This document shows, in pieces, positions 1 to 11,538 of a stretch of 64,000 nt of DNA. Position 1 is the first letter of the stretch. The number at the start of each line of letters is the position of its first letter. A program made the translations under genes and the position numbers. This DNA is from Phytophthora colocasiae (taxonomy: Eukaryota > Oomycota > Peronosporomycetes > Peronosporales > Peronosporaceae). Below the pieces are notes generated by a model. That model searched no databases. It had not been told where the DNA came from and was given only the letters and a program-made list of their open reading frames with translations. The stretch is from contig JAGKQI010000105.1 of NCBI GenBank assembly GCA_018806915.1, positions 3,224,001-3,288,000 of the forward strand, written 5' to 3'.

Positions 1-285
1 AAACGTCTCTCCGAAGCACTCGTAGTCAGTTAGTCGGCGCATTATCTTCATGAATTCTTTTGAAACTTTACCATAGCGTACATCCGCTGCTTGTTCTTCT
101 GTGAGCCATGCGCCGTGGCCGTTGTCTTTCTTTGCGAGGTAGAGACCTAGTTGAAACCATTGATCATTTTCCAATTCGCTGGCTGCCGTGATCGCTTCTT
201 TCAACTTGGACACATGATCGTTAATTTTGAATTCGACAGAGAACACGTCTCCCATGCCAACGGCCGCACAGCACAGTCTCACCAT
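1..285 (-). CDS. Crinkler (CRN)-type effector, N-terminal part, cut by window edge
   Basis: Ninety-five codons from the ATG at 285 stay open to the window edge, so only the N-terminus is present. It begins MVRLCCAAVG, which resembles the usual CRN start, and has GLYLAKK at about residues 47-53, a variant of the LFLAK motif that defines the CRN translocation domain. This is followed by AWLTEEQAADV, resembling the WLT region after LFLAK. CRN proteins are modular oomycete effectors delivered into host cells; the variable C-terminal domain sets the function and lies outside this window. No cleavable signal peptide is obvious, as in many CRNs. The gene is head-to-head with the membrane-protein copy at 476, with 190 bp between starts. 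The family call comes from the motifs; whether the full gene is intact cannot be judged. Confidence 0.82.
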   Translation of the reverse strand, partial: MVRLCCAAVGMGDVFSVEFKINDHVSKLKEAITAASELENDQWFQLGLYLAKKDNGHGAWLTEEQAADVRYGKVSKEFMKIMRRLTDYECFGETF

Positions 286-475
286 TTTTTTCTCGACGGA
301 AACAATCAAGAAGTGTGTAGTTGTTGGTAAGTTGAAAACTAAGTGCTTCTCGATCCTTGAATTTCCTCTCTTAGTCAACATGCGTCTTCTTCGAGTCCAT
401 CTTTCCATCAACGACATTGCTGAAATAATACACGACATGTCGTGCTTAAAAAAAGTCTTCATTTCCTAGGCTAAA

Positions 476-2234
476 ATGTCTCGACCCAACGCCTGGACAG
501 GAACCGACCAACCGGACACCAAAAGTACGAGGAAGCTGCACTGTACATCTGCGTGGACTCGCCTTGAAGACAAATGGAACGAGATCCAAGTCGGTCGTCA
601 AGGATCGTATTCCGTTGAGCGTCTGGAAAGTTTGTATCACTATTGCTCAACCACATCTCCGACCCGAGTAGCTCTGGTTTGTGTATTTACTCCATGTCCA
701 GCCTTAACATTTCTTCTGCTATTGGAATGTTTACCACTACGATCACCAGACGAAGGTTGGTCGGCCAATTGGATGTTCTGGGTTCGTTTGTCGCTAATGG
801 TATTTACGCTAACGTTTGTGGGGATCTCGGATATGATTTTATTTATTCCAAAACTTGGATTTACCTTTCCCAAGAGTTATAGTAGCATTGGGATGTACCA
901 TTGGCTACGTCGGGACATGTTTACTTGCGGCAGCAACGAACGTTGTTGGGTTTCCAATTCCTTTCATTTGGCAGTTTGGCGGCCTCTTGATAGGGTTTTT
1001 TCTGCCGATAATGCTCTTACTCGTGCTTGGATTCGCTCCTTTCAGGAGTGCTTCACCATTTCGCCAACATTTTAGCCGGTATATTCGACTAACTGGTGGC
1101 TTTATGGCTCTTGCTGGAGTGTATCCACTCTACAAAGTAGTCTACGATTTCATACCCGTGAAACTGAAAGGTGGAACTCTTGTTGCACTCCCGTTGTGGA
1201 AATTCGCAGCAAAACATTTTATGATGCAGTGTTCACGGGAATTGGAGGATTTTATCCCAATGATCGTTGCTTTGACAGTAGATCTATTCAGTGCGCTCTT
1301 CGTTACGGTCTGCATTTCAAGTTCTGGGTCACTCTACCTCTCGCTTCTCTTCATTGCGACTGATGCGAGCGAATTCGCTAACTGTGTTGGATATTCTACA
1401 TGAAACTGCGTCGGAATTTCATTCATCTCAAGAAAGCGTAAAGAAGTCCGACCTCCTGGCAAAAATCATTGCTGTGTCTCGGAATCCGAATGGTTTCAAT
1501 GTGAAATCGCTCAAGTTTACTCGTCTTTGGGCGTGTTTACCACATCGAATGAGTTCTGAACAAGAAAAATCGTTAAGTTCTTTAGATAAATCAAACCTGT
1601 ACGGCTCACGTGGTCTCATCTTTACAAGGAGAAAAAGTCGGCGTAAATCGAGACATCGCTCCCTGTCAGCTCGACTGCTTAAGAGCACGTCAATTGTTCC
1701 CAGTTCTGTCAGCTTTTTATCTGAAGGTTCTATCAAAAGAATGATCAATAGGGGAGAACAGTCGAGGCAACTGGTTGTTCAGGGGCTGCAACTACTTTTC
1801 CATTGTGAATATTTAGCCCTGGTGGAGTATATCGAGTGTGTCGTCCCTCTGGTAGTCGCTACACACAACGTGGTGCTCAATCATCTACCGAATGCTGAGT
1901 ATTACCCTACTTCCAACAACTGGGGGGTCTCAGCAGTCCTGAATATCCTGGTGTTCGCCGCCTTGGAAATTGCCTCGTTACTGCTTCTGCACTTTTTCCT
2001 ACAGCGGAAATTCGACTTTTCCCCACTCTACCAACTCGCTTTTGCACTCGAAACGCAAATGTACCTTGTTCAGGCACTCCTGTTCCTCGAAATCGTCGTT
2101 TTGCTGCAGTATGAACTGATACATCTCGGTAAGTACCACAACATCCTTGACTGGACAAGTTTTAACATCCGTCCGTTGGAAATGTAGGTGCCGACTTCAC
2201 TTTCCGCTTCGAATGGCTTCACAAAGTCGCCTAG
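476..2234 (+). pseudogene. Multi-spanning membrane protein family, copy 1, frameshifted
   Basis: The coding sequence starts at ATG 476 and runs through three frames. The first carries the family signature IQVGRQGSYSVERLESL and the first membrane segments. It shifts frame near 865-885, inside the block FTFP/RVIVALG, and shifts again near 1370, where about ten codons present in the sister copies are missing after LFIATDA. The last frame holds the conserved C-terminal half (FHCEYLALVEYIECVVPL, then RKFDFSPLYQLAFALETQMY). A final intron at 2129-2187 (59 nt, GTAAGT...TAG) leads to a short last exon ending GADFTFRFEWL at stop 2232-2234. No splice signals lie at the two frame breaks, so they are read as indels. 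It is convergent with the Lys-rich gene, whose stop is 11 bp away. Confidence 0.75.
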
Positions 2235-2245
2235 AGCTCTTGAAA

Positions 2246-4650
2246 TTAGTGCAACAGCGTCTTATACTCTTCCATAAGCAACTTTCCTGACACGGTTTTC
2301 CCTTGGAGCATCATCAGTAATTGATCACTAAAAGCCAGACCTCTCTGTTTCTCGCGCTTGATGTCCATCTCCAGCAGTTCAAGCTCAGTGGTCTTTTTAG
2401 TCAATGCATCGGCAGCTACTGGTTCTGGGAGGGGGAGTGGAGTCACTTCGTGAGCACGAAGTTCTTCAGGGACATAAGCCAGCGGAGGGTCCAGCAGATT
2501 GTGCACATCAACTTTTCCATACCAAGTTCGCCAATTGGACTGAGCTGTAAGAGATTCCAGAAAAGAGTTCTTCTTCGCACTCGATGTTCTCCACTTGGGT
2601 GAAGCTTTACTGATCATGCGTGGGGTGGGAGTGAAGTCGCCGTTGTTGCTGCAATTATCATCTTCATCATCCGAAAAGTGAACGTGCTTCACGAAATTTG
2701 CACAGCCCTTGGAAAGAAACCAAGAACTCAGCGGCGTAGTGGACAGTGCTCGAACTGGTGTTGTTGGAACCGTAGCTGGCGGTATCATGCCAAACGAAGC
2801 TCCCCAAGCATTCTGTGGACGAGTTGGAAGAGTCACCATTTGCTGTTCAGTATCTGGTTTACTGCCAGGTTTCTTCGTATCCAGATCGTTCTTCATCATC
2901 TTCTCCACGTACGCGTGACTGTCCATAACGATCTCCACCGTTGAACTATTTGGAATGCGCTCAGAAGGAGCCTTCGTCATTGAGCCGGGAGCCACAGCCT
3001 TAGTTTTGCTCAAAGCTGACGAAGTACCTGTGCTTATCGTGACTTGTGGGATCTGCCTACCAATAGGTCCTTCGATACTCACTGTAGATTTCTTGCGTTC
3101 ATAGGTTGACTCTAGAGAACGTTTACCTGCTGATCGTGTCGTAATACACACCTCGCTCACAGGTTTTTGGTCAGCTGGCAACCTTCCTGAAGAGAGGGGT
3201 TTCTTCGAAGAAACATGTTCCCTTTCGTCCATGGATTTAACCTCGGCTTTAGCAGCTTGTGGCATTGACATTGTCTGCTGTATCCGCGTTTGAGACACCA
3301 GATCTGGAGTGCTTGCTCGCTTTTCACTGGATCCAGTTTCTTCTGCAACTATGGGTTGACCAACTTCACTCGAGACCATTGTCCGCTTCGCAGGCGGCTC
3401 TAAGGAGTCAAGAGTAGCGCTGGTGGACGCTGGGTCAACAGAGCGATGGCGTTTAAGACTTCCACCGGGTAATTTTGATGAAGTAGAGGTCTTCTTTCCC
3501 GCTAGTCGTGATATTACGGGCTGGTCCAGCTCTGCCATTGTTTTCACAGACGCATTAGCTGATCCTGTCGCGTCAGTTGACACTGATCCCTGCTCTGTTA
3601 CTTGTTCAGGGGTAGATATTACTGCGCTTGATACGGCTGGAGAAATTTTCACTGATTTCGGGAAAGTAGCAGGCGTCGATATAGCATCATGAAAGTGTGG
3701 AGCCATATCGTTAATAGTAGCCGATGATGCACTAGCCAGATCCTTATCAACGTTGCTCTCCTTCACCAAAACCTTCTTTGGAGCAGCCACCACGTGATTC
3801 ACCAGTGGCGTCTTGCCAGATTCATCGTTGTTTTCCTCTTTGGTCAGCTGACGCTCCCCAACGTTTCCCTATAACAACAAAACAACGTCAGTGAGCACAC
3901 CCTACGTTCTTTGCTCAAATATCAACATACCTGGTCACTTTTACTCGTTAACTGCACCACCTTGGTAGCTTTAGGTGATGTAGTCACAATAGTCGACTTC
4001 GAGGTATTAACCTCCAGATTCTTCTTCTTCTCAGTCTTCTTTTGTGTCTTGTGCACCACCGATTGAATCTCTTTTGGAGATACAACAGAAGGTTTTGTCT
4101 TCACCTTCTTCACGACCTTCCGAGGACTCAAGACCTCTTTGCTCTCTGTCATCACAGATTTAGTCTTCGCAGTAGGAGACGCTCCGGAATGACTTAACAC
4201 CGCAATCTTCTTCTTCACAACTGGTGATTTCTTCACTTCACTTGTTTGTTCTTCTTGAACTGAAGATACTGCAACATTCTCCTCATTCTCCGACAAAGTA
4301 CGTTTCCGTTTCTTCTTCTTCTTCCCAGGTAGAGCCACCAACTGAGGCCTAGTAGCAGCTGTAGGCGTCTGTGTCAATACTGCAACTTTTACCTTAGGAG
4401 ATGAAGCAGTTGGAGATTTTTTAGCTTGTTCGTTCGCTTTCGCAGCTTTTTGCAGCTTTTTCAGTCGTTTCCGCTTAGATTTGGCCATTGGTTCATGTAC
4501 TGCGGCTGCTTCAGGGGCTGGAGACACAGTGAAGACCTGTACGTTGGAGCTAGTGACAGGTACTTTCTTTGCAGCTACAGCTTTCTTCTTGGCGGCTTTA
4601 TTCTTCTTCCCTTTGGCTCCTCGCCCACCACCTCCGCGTCCGCCTTCCAT
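2246..4650 (-). CDS. Lys/Ser-rich, probably nuclear protein of unknown function, two exons
   Basis: Exon 1 is 4650-3931 and exon 2 is 3868-2246, joined across a 62-nt intron (CAG|GTATGT...TTATAG|GG), giving about 780 residues. The N-terminus is Gly-rich and then extremely basic (runs such as KGKKNKAAKKKAVAAKK and GKKKKKRKR), which fits nuclear or nucleolar location. The middle is Ser/Thr/Pro/Lys-rich and low in complexity, probably disordered, with many SP/TP sites. The last 120 residues look different: a conserved-looking block WRTWYGKVDVHNLLDPPL followed by PEELRAHEVTPLPLPEP and a helical tail LELLEMDIKREKQRGLAFSD. That architecture suggests a disordered chromatin- or scaffold-associated protein with a short C-terminal interaction module, but I do not recognise the family and assign no function. 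Confidence 0.8.
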
Positions 4651-5614
4651 CGTCTTTGTCTGTAGATTGGGATTGCTAAAAATGGTACAATGTACCGTTT
4701 TGATGTATGTACATTAACTCTTCGTTTAAGTACTATTAGGACAGATGGAGTACCATACTCTCTACCTGAGTTTGATTATCTCATTAAAAATATATCGGCG
4801 TCTGAACTCCAGATTGCGTCTGTAGTTGTGAGGAGTGCGAAACACATTTGTGTGATCTCCTCGCATTGCCTTGCTCAGAATGATTAATAACTCTCGTAAT
4901 CTGCCGCGTAGGCTTTGCAGATGACGCGGATCGATTGTCGATATTTTGTGACAGGACTCCACGTAAGTACCCGTAGATAGTGTCTGGTAGATACCTCCGA
5001 CACGGACATGTCCTGGATGAACTGCGAGTCTTCAGACTACTGTACAGTACTAGCTCACAGGCAGATTAGACCAAAAAGATCGGTTTTAATCGCGCCCATA
5101 TTCACAACAGGGACGAAGGATCCATAGATTACGAGCCAGGCATGAATGCCACGTCAAGTTTTGCGGCGTCTAGTCATTCGCAACCAATCACGTGAGTCAA
5201 ATGCAGGATTGTGGAGAATATCCAGAACCTGCGAGTGATAAATGTCATTGCGCTAGGCGAGCTCTATGCGGTCCAGTCAAGGCGCAGACGAGCAATCCGC
5301 CACAGTGTCGTTGCGCAGCAGCAATTACATGTGACATGCGCAAGCACACAAAATGCTGCAAAATCCCGCACCTGTTAGGTTTGCATTCTACACCTATATC
5401 GGTATGAACAGGATATTATATCTAACAACTATTTTAAATTAGTTTGTCTGCTACTCCATCTGTTATCTGATACTTCATCTTTCGCATATTATTAAACTAC
5501 AAAAACAGCATCGGTCCGTAGGTTCTTTTTCCACAGTACGTGGTCGATCTCCATTTAGCTATTTAGCTCCCCGACGACACCCCCACCACTTCTCCCGCTC
5601 TACCGTCGGCCAAG
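4651..5614. other. Intergenic region between divergent genes; nothing coding recognised
   Basis: This 964-bp stretch separates the divergent starts of the Lys-rich gene and NAPRT. Small open frames exist, including a Cys-rich one at 5192-5407, but none has a convincing start, partner exon or recognisable motif. A small palindrome TACTGTACAGTA lies near 5038-5049. TCATCTTTCGCATATT near 5475, about 125 bp upstream of NAPRT, resembles an oomycete initiator and could mark that gene's transcription start; this is weak. Confidence 0.5.
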
Positions 5615-7410
5615 ATGATGAACGGCAACGTCCTCGAGCCTACCAATTCGTTGGTAGGGCCTATGCTCACTGATCTGTACCAGATCACCATGTACGCTTG
5701 CGTTCTACTCTCTTTTTTTCTATACTCTACCACCCTCACCTTGTGTCATTCTACCAGGGTCTACGCTTACTGGAAGGTAGGGCGCCACAATGACCACGCA
5801 GTGTTCGACCTGTTCTTCCGTAAGAATCCATTCCACGGAGAATACACAGTGTTTGCCGGTCTAGAAGAAGCTCTGGCTATGGTCAACACCTTCAAGTTTA
5901 CGGCCAGTGACATCACCTACCTTCGTGAAGTGCTCCCCCACGCTGAAGATGGCTTCTTCACATGGCTTTCAACTCTGGACTGCTCGAGTGTCAAGGTTCA
6001 TGCTGTTAAAGAGGGATCCATTGTGTTCCCACGGATCCCATTGGTCCGGATTGAGGGAAGTCTGGGTGTCGGTCAACTACTGGAGACGCCTCTGCTCAAC
6101 CTGCTCAACTTTGCGAGTCTCATCACTACGAACGCTACGAGATTCAAGAAAGCTGCGGGTCCTGACAAGAAGTTGTTGGAGTTCGGTCTCCGTCGTGCAC
6201 AGGGACCGGATGGTGGTCTCAGTGCCTCAAGATACTCGTACATGGCAGGTTTTGCCGGTACCAGCAACGTTTTGGCCGGTAAACTCCACAAGATCCCGAT
6301 TATGGGCACGCACGCTCATGCGTTTGTGCAGGCACATACGACATTGGATGATGTGAAGGTGACGATGCTCGATGGCAAGAACTTCCTCGATGTTGTGCTC
6401 AAGTACCGCAACGAACTGGGCCACACGCAGACCAACGATGTAAGTTGACGAGAAGGATTGCTATTTCTTGGTTTTGAATTGCGTACTAATTGCTGATATT
6501 TTGATGTAGGGTGAACTCGCGGCCTTCATCGCTTACGCAATTGCCTTCCCTGACGCTTTCTTGGCTCTGGTGGACACTTACGATACACTTTCGGTGCGTT
6601 GATGTTTTATGAAACCTGATGGATTTTCAGTCTGACATTGGTGTACTGTAGTCTGGTGTGCCGAATTTCGTCTGCGTTGCGTTGGCACTTCACGAGCTGG
6701 GCCACCGTCCGGTCGGTATTCGTCTTGATAGTGGTGATCTGTCTTACCTGTCCAAGCGCTGCCGTGATGCCTTCGTGGCTGCTGGTGAGTGCTACGGCAT
6801 TGACTACTTCAAGGATCTGAACGTCACGGCTAGTAACGATATCAATGAGCCTGTGCTCAACTCGTTAAACGAGCAGCGCCATGAGATCAACTCGTACGGC
6901 ATTGGCACGCACTTAGTGACGTGCCAGGCTCAACCTGCTCTCGGTATGGTGTACAAGCTCGTGGAGATCAACGGTGAGCCGCGTATCAAACTGTCCCAGG
7001 ACGTGAGCAAGGTGACGATCCCTGGTCGTAAGGAGGCTTTCCGTCTGATCGGTGCGAACGGCAAACCGTTGCTGGATCTGATGACTGGATGCAATGAGAA
7101 GGAGCCTGAAGTCGGCAGGAAGATGCTGTGCCGGAATCCGTTCGACGAGCTGCGTCGCGCCTACGTGACTCCGTCTCAAGTCATCCCGCTGCATCATCTC
7201 TTCTGGGATGGACCGAATGGTGGTCTTGTGGGTGAGCTGCCTACTCTGGAAGAACGTCGACAGTATGTGACAGAGCAGTTCGAGCTGATCCGTGAAGACG
7301 TTGTTCGATCGCTCAACCCGACGCCGTACAAGGTGTCAGTGTCCAATGAGCTGTACGAGTTCATCCACGACCTGTGGATGAAGGAGTACCCTGTGAAGGA
7401 GCTGGACTAA
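5615..7410 (+). CDS. NAPRT: Nicotinate phosphoribosyltransferase, four exons
   Basis: Exons 5615-5691, 5758-6439, 6510-6593 and 6652-7410 join to 533 residues, close to the animal enzyme length. Introns are 66, 70 and 58 nt. The first intron is open and a multiple of three, so it is easily mistaken for coding sequence; removing it restores [18 protein letters not shown]. Diagnostic blocks are [15 protein letters not shown], the active-site region MGTHAHAF near residue 207 (the histidine is phosphorylated in this family) and GIRLDSGDL near residue 304, which helps bind phosphoribosyl pyrophosphate. The enzyme makes nicotinate mononucleotide from nicotinate in the Preiss-Handler NAD salvage route, in the cytosol. 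NAPRT rather than NAMPT is indicated by the LTDLYQ start and the [16 protein letters not shown] region. It is convergent with TMEM18, 43 bp apart. Confidence 0.95.
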
Positions 7411-7453
7411 ATGTCATAGTAAGTGGCACCATCAAGTAACTTTTGTTTTTTTC

Positions 7454-7958
7454 CTACTTATCCTTTTTCGCCTTTAATTGCTGTCGGTACTCAGCTCTTT
7501 TGACGATCACCACCATGTCAACCATGTTCTTCATACTCAGCATCTAAAAAGACACAAAAAAAACACACGTCAGATCAAAAAATGTAGCCATTTTTTCAGC
7601 ATGGCTACCTTACCAGTTGGAAGAATCCTGCAGCCAAGAGCGGACCCGCATAAAAGATAGCCATGAACACGCCTTGTTCATCGAAGTATCTCTGTGTAGC
7701 GAATAAACGCCAGTTCACTCTCGCCCACTTGTTAAGCGCTTCAGTACTCACAGCCATCATAATAATAAGCACAAAGAGTGCGAACTGCGTATACAGTCGC
7801 TTGCGGGTCAGCCAGAGTGTAGCCAAGAGCACAACATGGAAGCTCAACAGCCCCGCAATGAGTGGCTCCGTCCAGTCCACCGCTTCATACCATTGGATCA
7901 TCAAATGGCTGTACTTGGAGCGCAGATCGCGCTCCATTTGCGTCGCCATGTGATCCAT
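7454..7958 (-). CDS. TMEM18: TMEM18-like membrane protein, two exons
   Basis: Exon 1 is 7958-7614 and exon 2 is 7543-7454, split by a 70-nt intron (CTG|GTAAGG...TTTTTAG|ATG), giving 144 residues. The family hallmarks are present in order: DWTEP before the first membrane span, NWRLF, YFDEQGVF, then a third span with AGPLLAAGFF. The second exon supplies a short basic tail ending KAKKDK, like the basic C-terminus of animal TMEM18, which lies at the inner nuclear membrane. I chose ATG 7958 because the open frame upstream of it has no ATG. Only 91 bp separate this start from that of TRAPPC3 on the other strand, so the two probably share a bidirectional promoter. Confidence 0.9.
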
Positions 7959-8049
7959 CTGTGCTCTACGTGTCAACAAATAGGAAATGGCTACATTTTT
8001 TCAGATTCTAAAAAAAAATAAAATCCTAAATACCGGTATAAACTGAAAG

Positions 8050-8889
8050 ATGTCGACGCCGCGTCCGCACCAGCGTCTAGGCGATGCTGCGTGGAGTAAA
8101 ATGCCTAAAGTGGTGAGTGTTCTGGTGTGTTATTTTGTATCCCCTTCATATCTGATTGCTCTTCTGTATGTGCAGAATGGGGAGCTGTTCGCGTTGACGT
8201 ACGGATCGCTGGTGACGCAGCTCATTAAGGACTTTGAGGACCTCAAGGTCGTCAACCAGCAGCTCGACAAAATGTACTGTTATTTTTATCATGGTATTCT
8301 ACAAAATTATATTTAAAATTTATGGTATTTGTTGTCACAGGGGCTATAATATCGGCGTGAGACTTGTGGATGAGTTCCTGGCCAAGTCGGGCGTGAACAA
8401 TTGCTCGGATTTTAAAGAAACAGCGGAAGTGGTAGCCAAAGTGGCGTTCAAGATGTTTCTGGGTATTAATGTCGAGGTTTCCCAGTGGAATGCTGAAGGA
8501 ACGACTTGCAGCCTACTGATCTACGATAATCCGTTGACGGGTAGGATGATTTACCTCTTTAAACTTTTTTTTTAGGACTCTGCTGATGTTTTTTGTGTAT
8601 TTATTTATTGCTTCAGAATTTGTGGAGTTGCCACCAAGTGCTTATGGTGTGTTGTGGTACTCTAATGTGCTGTGTGGAGTACTGAGGGGAGCTCTGGAGA
8701 TGGTGCAAATGCGTGTCGATGCACACTTCTTGAAGGACGTCCTACAGGGAGACGAAGTGTCTGAGATCAGGTAGGTGGATTGAAGATTTTTGTGGTGATT
8801 TCGTATTTATTGGTTGTTTTGCTGGATGTAGGTTGGAGTTGAAGGGGATGATTGAGGAAGCAATGGGCGATGAGTACAAGGAGGATTAG
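8050..8889 (+). CDS. TRAPPC3: TRAPP complex subunit 3 (Bet3), five exons
   Basis: Exons 8050-8112, 8176-8273, 8341-8540, 8617-8770 and 8832-8889 give 190 residues; the introns are 60-76 nt. The product aligns by eye throughout with Bet3: ELFALTYGSLVTQLIKDFED, LDKMGYNIGVRLVDEFLA, FKETAEVVAKVAFKMFLGI, then EFVELPPSAYGVLWYSNVLC and GVLRGALEMVQM. The cysteine before DFKETAEV matches the acylated, cavity-lining cysteine known in Bet3. Bet3 is a core subunit of the TRAPP complexes, which activate Ypt1/Rab1 and tether vesicles between ER and Golgi. The upstream extension SMPKV is ordinary. It is divergent from TMEM18 and lies 171 bp before a degenerate membrane-protein copy on the same strand. Confidence 0.95.
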
Positions 8890-9060
8890 AAAGGTACTTC
8901 GACTAGCAAAACTGCTTGCTTAAAATGCGTTATCCTGCCGGATGGTCGGTTTCTTCATCCTAATTCGATGTAGCCTGTTCAGACTATAGCATTGTAATGC
9001 TAAAACGAGCTGGGATTCTAAAAAGATAGGCTCTCGTGGCCACAACTGTCTTGACTGTCA

Positions 9061-10810
9061 ATGCCACGTACAGCTCCTGTCGCTGGTAATGAAAAGGCTC
9101 CAGGGACTCTAGGAAAGTCATCTCGACAGACTTCAAGTCTTTCCCTCTGGCAAAAACTAGAGCAAACCTGGAACGAAATTCAAGTTGGACGTCAAGGCTC
9201 GTATTCCGTTGAACGCCTGAAAAGTTTGGATCTCTATTGCAAGACCACTTCACGAACTCGTGTTCTTCTCGTGTGTATATGTACTCCGATCCCAGCGCTA
9301 TTAGCTGCTCTACTTCTGGAATGTTTACCACTGCATCCGCCATCAGAAGGGTGGGCAGCCAACTGGATGTTCTGGGTTCGCTTTAGTGCCATGGTTTTCA
9401 TTCTGGTGTTTGTTGGGATCGCTGCATTCGTCCAATTTGTGCCAAACTTCGGTCTTACAATTGGGAAAAGAGCAGTCATTGCATTCGGGACGATGATCGG
9501 CTACGTGGGGACTTGTTTGGTGATCGCGAGTACGAATATCATTGGATTTCCGATTCCGTTTATATGGCAAATTGGAGGTTTACTGGTGGGGATATATACG
9601 CCGCTGATGTTTGTGCTGGTATTTGGCCTCGCACCATTCATTAGTACGTCCTCCTTCCGCCCCCATATCCGGAGGTATGTTATTTTGCTGGTGTCGTATA
9701 TGAGTCTTGGAGCTACTTTATGAACACGTGCCTGACAATTACAAAGCTGGAGCTCTCATCGCACTTCCAGTGTGGAAATTTGCAGCAAAACACTTTATGA
9801 TGTTTCCGTCACGACAGCTTGAGGACTACGTGCCAGTTATTATCGCGCTGACAGTGGATTTCTTCAGCGCAATGTTTGTTTCCGTGTGTATCTCCACATC
9901 AAGCTCCATTTATCTCTCGGTCATGTTCATTGCGGTCGATCTGGCTCAAGGGATGTTGGAGTTTCGAGAGGTTGCTGCTAACGCGACGACAGTATTAAAT
10001 CTCCTTCAAACGCCAAGCGAAGGAACGCCTTACTCAGCGGATCTGATCACGAATCTTGTGGCTGTAACTCAAAATCCGTCAGAATTCCATGTGATTTCCT
10101 TAAAACGAACTCGACTATGGGCGTGTCTACCTCATCCGGTTTCCCCTGAACAATCGAGGGACTTGGAAACATTGGAAATACTGGGAATGTATGCTGCAAG
10201 AGGATTTCTCTTCAAACGAAGAAAAAATCGATCCGAATTGGATCTGTAAAAATCAACTCCATTATGCCAGCAGTGTTCTCTAAGAAACCATCAAAAGCTT
10301 CGTCCAAAAGCTTCATTAAAAAGGGTGAAGCAGCAAAAGAACTGGTTGAACAAGGGCTGGAACTATTGTTTCATTGTGAATATCTGGCTTTGGTGGAGTA
10401 TGTCGAGTGTGTTATACCTCTTGTCTTTGCTGTGAATAAAATGACATTGAATCAGATTCCAAACGCCGTCTACTACCCTGGTGGTGCTACCAAATGGGGC
10501 GAATCTGCTCTAGTTAATATCTTCGTGTTCGCTACGTTGGAAATCGCCACGCTTGGCCTGTTGATTTTGCTTCTTCATCGGAAATTTGCATTCTCCCCGT
10601 TGTACCAGCTCGCGTTCTCCCTGGAAACGTCAATGCACTTTTGTACAATCCGCGCTTTTTCTTGAAATTGTGGGATTGCTACAGTATGAACTCGCACACC
10701 TTGGTAGGTGAACTTGCTCTTATAGACTCTTGCTGCATTATAACACTTTTTTTGTTGTTGTAGGTGCTGACTTCACCTTCCAATTTGAATGGCTTCAACG
10801 AAAGAGTTGA
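9061..10810 (+). pseudogene. Multi-spanning membrane protein family, copy 2, frameshifted
   Basis: ATG 9061 opens a frame with the family signature (WNEIQVGRQGSYSVERLKSL) and four or five membrane segments up to YMSLGA near 9715. About twenty bases coding GVYPLYK in sister copies are missing there, shifting the frame; it resumes as LLYEHVPDNYKAGAL. A TAA at 10247-10249 ends that frame. The next part (KELVEQGLELLFHCEYLALV) is in another frame, which is lost near 10640 within LETSMHF and resumes as VQSALFLEIVGLLQYELAHLG. The family's last intron survives (10704-10763, 60 nt), as does its last exon, GADFTFQFEWLQRKS, with stop at 10808-10810. Three or more independent breaks make this a pseudogene unless the sequence is wrong. 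Confidence 0.78.
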
Positions 10811-11498
10811 CTACCACGAAAAACTCTCCGGGTCACATGCACCTCGAGATGATGGGGTGTACTTGGTTCCCAAAGGCCAGTTATTGATGCGCACGGGTTT
10901 CAGTGTCTTACAGGCATCCACCATTCTCAAAGGTATTTTCCAATAACAAGAAAGTCATCTTGATTGGCGTCCTGGCAGAAGAGCGTCATGCTCAAACTAT
11001 TGCGAGGATATCGGCTGCTACCTAGAGGCATATCTTATGCCAAAGCTACTCTATCGAATGGCTTATGGGAAGCCGGTATTGCTGTACTCACAGTGGTATG
11101 ATACAACCATGTTGGTGGGCTCCACTGCGCCATCAACTCGACCGTCATAGATCGTCGATCTACGATGCCCACTTAGGATGGAGAAGATACCCAACCATGA
11201 CAAGCACGAGTGTTGCAGGCGTTGACACTTAACTAAACGTAGTGTCTCAGTACTTCACACTGCCGTATTTACCGGCATTTGGACAACTCTACGTGACTAT
11301 CGTGTGGCAAGAATGATGAGGCGGTGGATCAAGGCCGTGAAGCACTCTTGCAGGATGTGAACCTGGGAATTAAACGACGGGAACAGTAGTCACGCCGGCA
11401 GAAAGGTGTGTTTGATAGCAGACTCGACAAGCGCAAGAACAAGTTGAAAACAAAAGGTGCCAAATGGCATGCAAGACGTGACCGCGAGCTGGCCCGAC
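10811..11498. other. Intergenic region left of the transposon; possible decayed coding remnant
   Basis: No intact gene is seen. From 11327 to the transposon edge the plus strand reads like a basic coding tail (KGVFDSRLDKRKNKLKTKGA, then KWHARRDRELARL), interrupted by a TAG at 11387-11389. It may be the decayed end of a gene into which the transposon inserted. I do not recognise a family, and the rest of the stretch shows nothing. Confidence 0.3.
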
Positions 11499-11500
11499 TA

Positions 11501-11538
11501 CACCTTTGCCCGACCAAGATGGTGCGACTCCAGTGCAA
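11501..11538 (+). repeat. Left terminal inverted repeat of the transposon (38 bp)
   Basis: It starts CACCTTTGCCCGACCAAGAT and is the exact reverse complement of 13118-13155. Similarity ends sharply at base 39, so the repeat is short, as in many mariner-like elements. Confidence 0.95.

Noticed and set aside
865..885. Intron as an explanation of the first frame break in membrane-protein copy 1
   Set aside because: The protein similarity continues without a gap across the break and there is no room for donor and acceptor.
5192..5407. Cys-rich 71-codon frame that could look like a small secreted protein
   Set aside because: It has no signal peptide, no supporting promoter element and no partner; Cys codons arise from the local composition.
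8984..9343. 119-codon minus-strand frame
   Set aside because: It overlaps the signature region of membrane-protein copy 2 on the other strand and shows no motif of its own.
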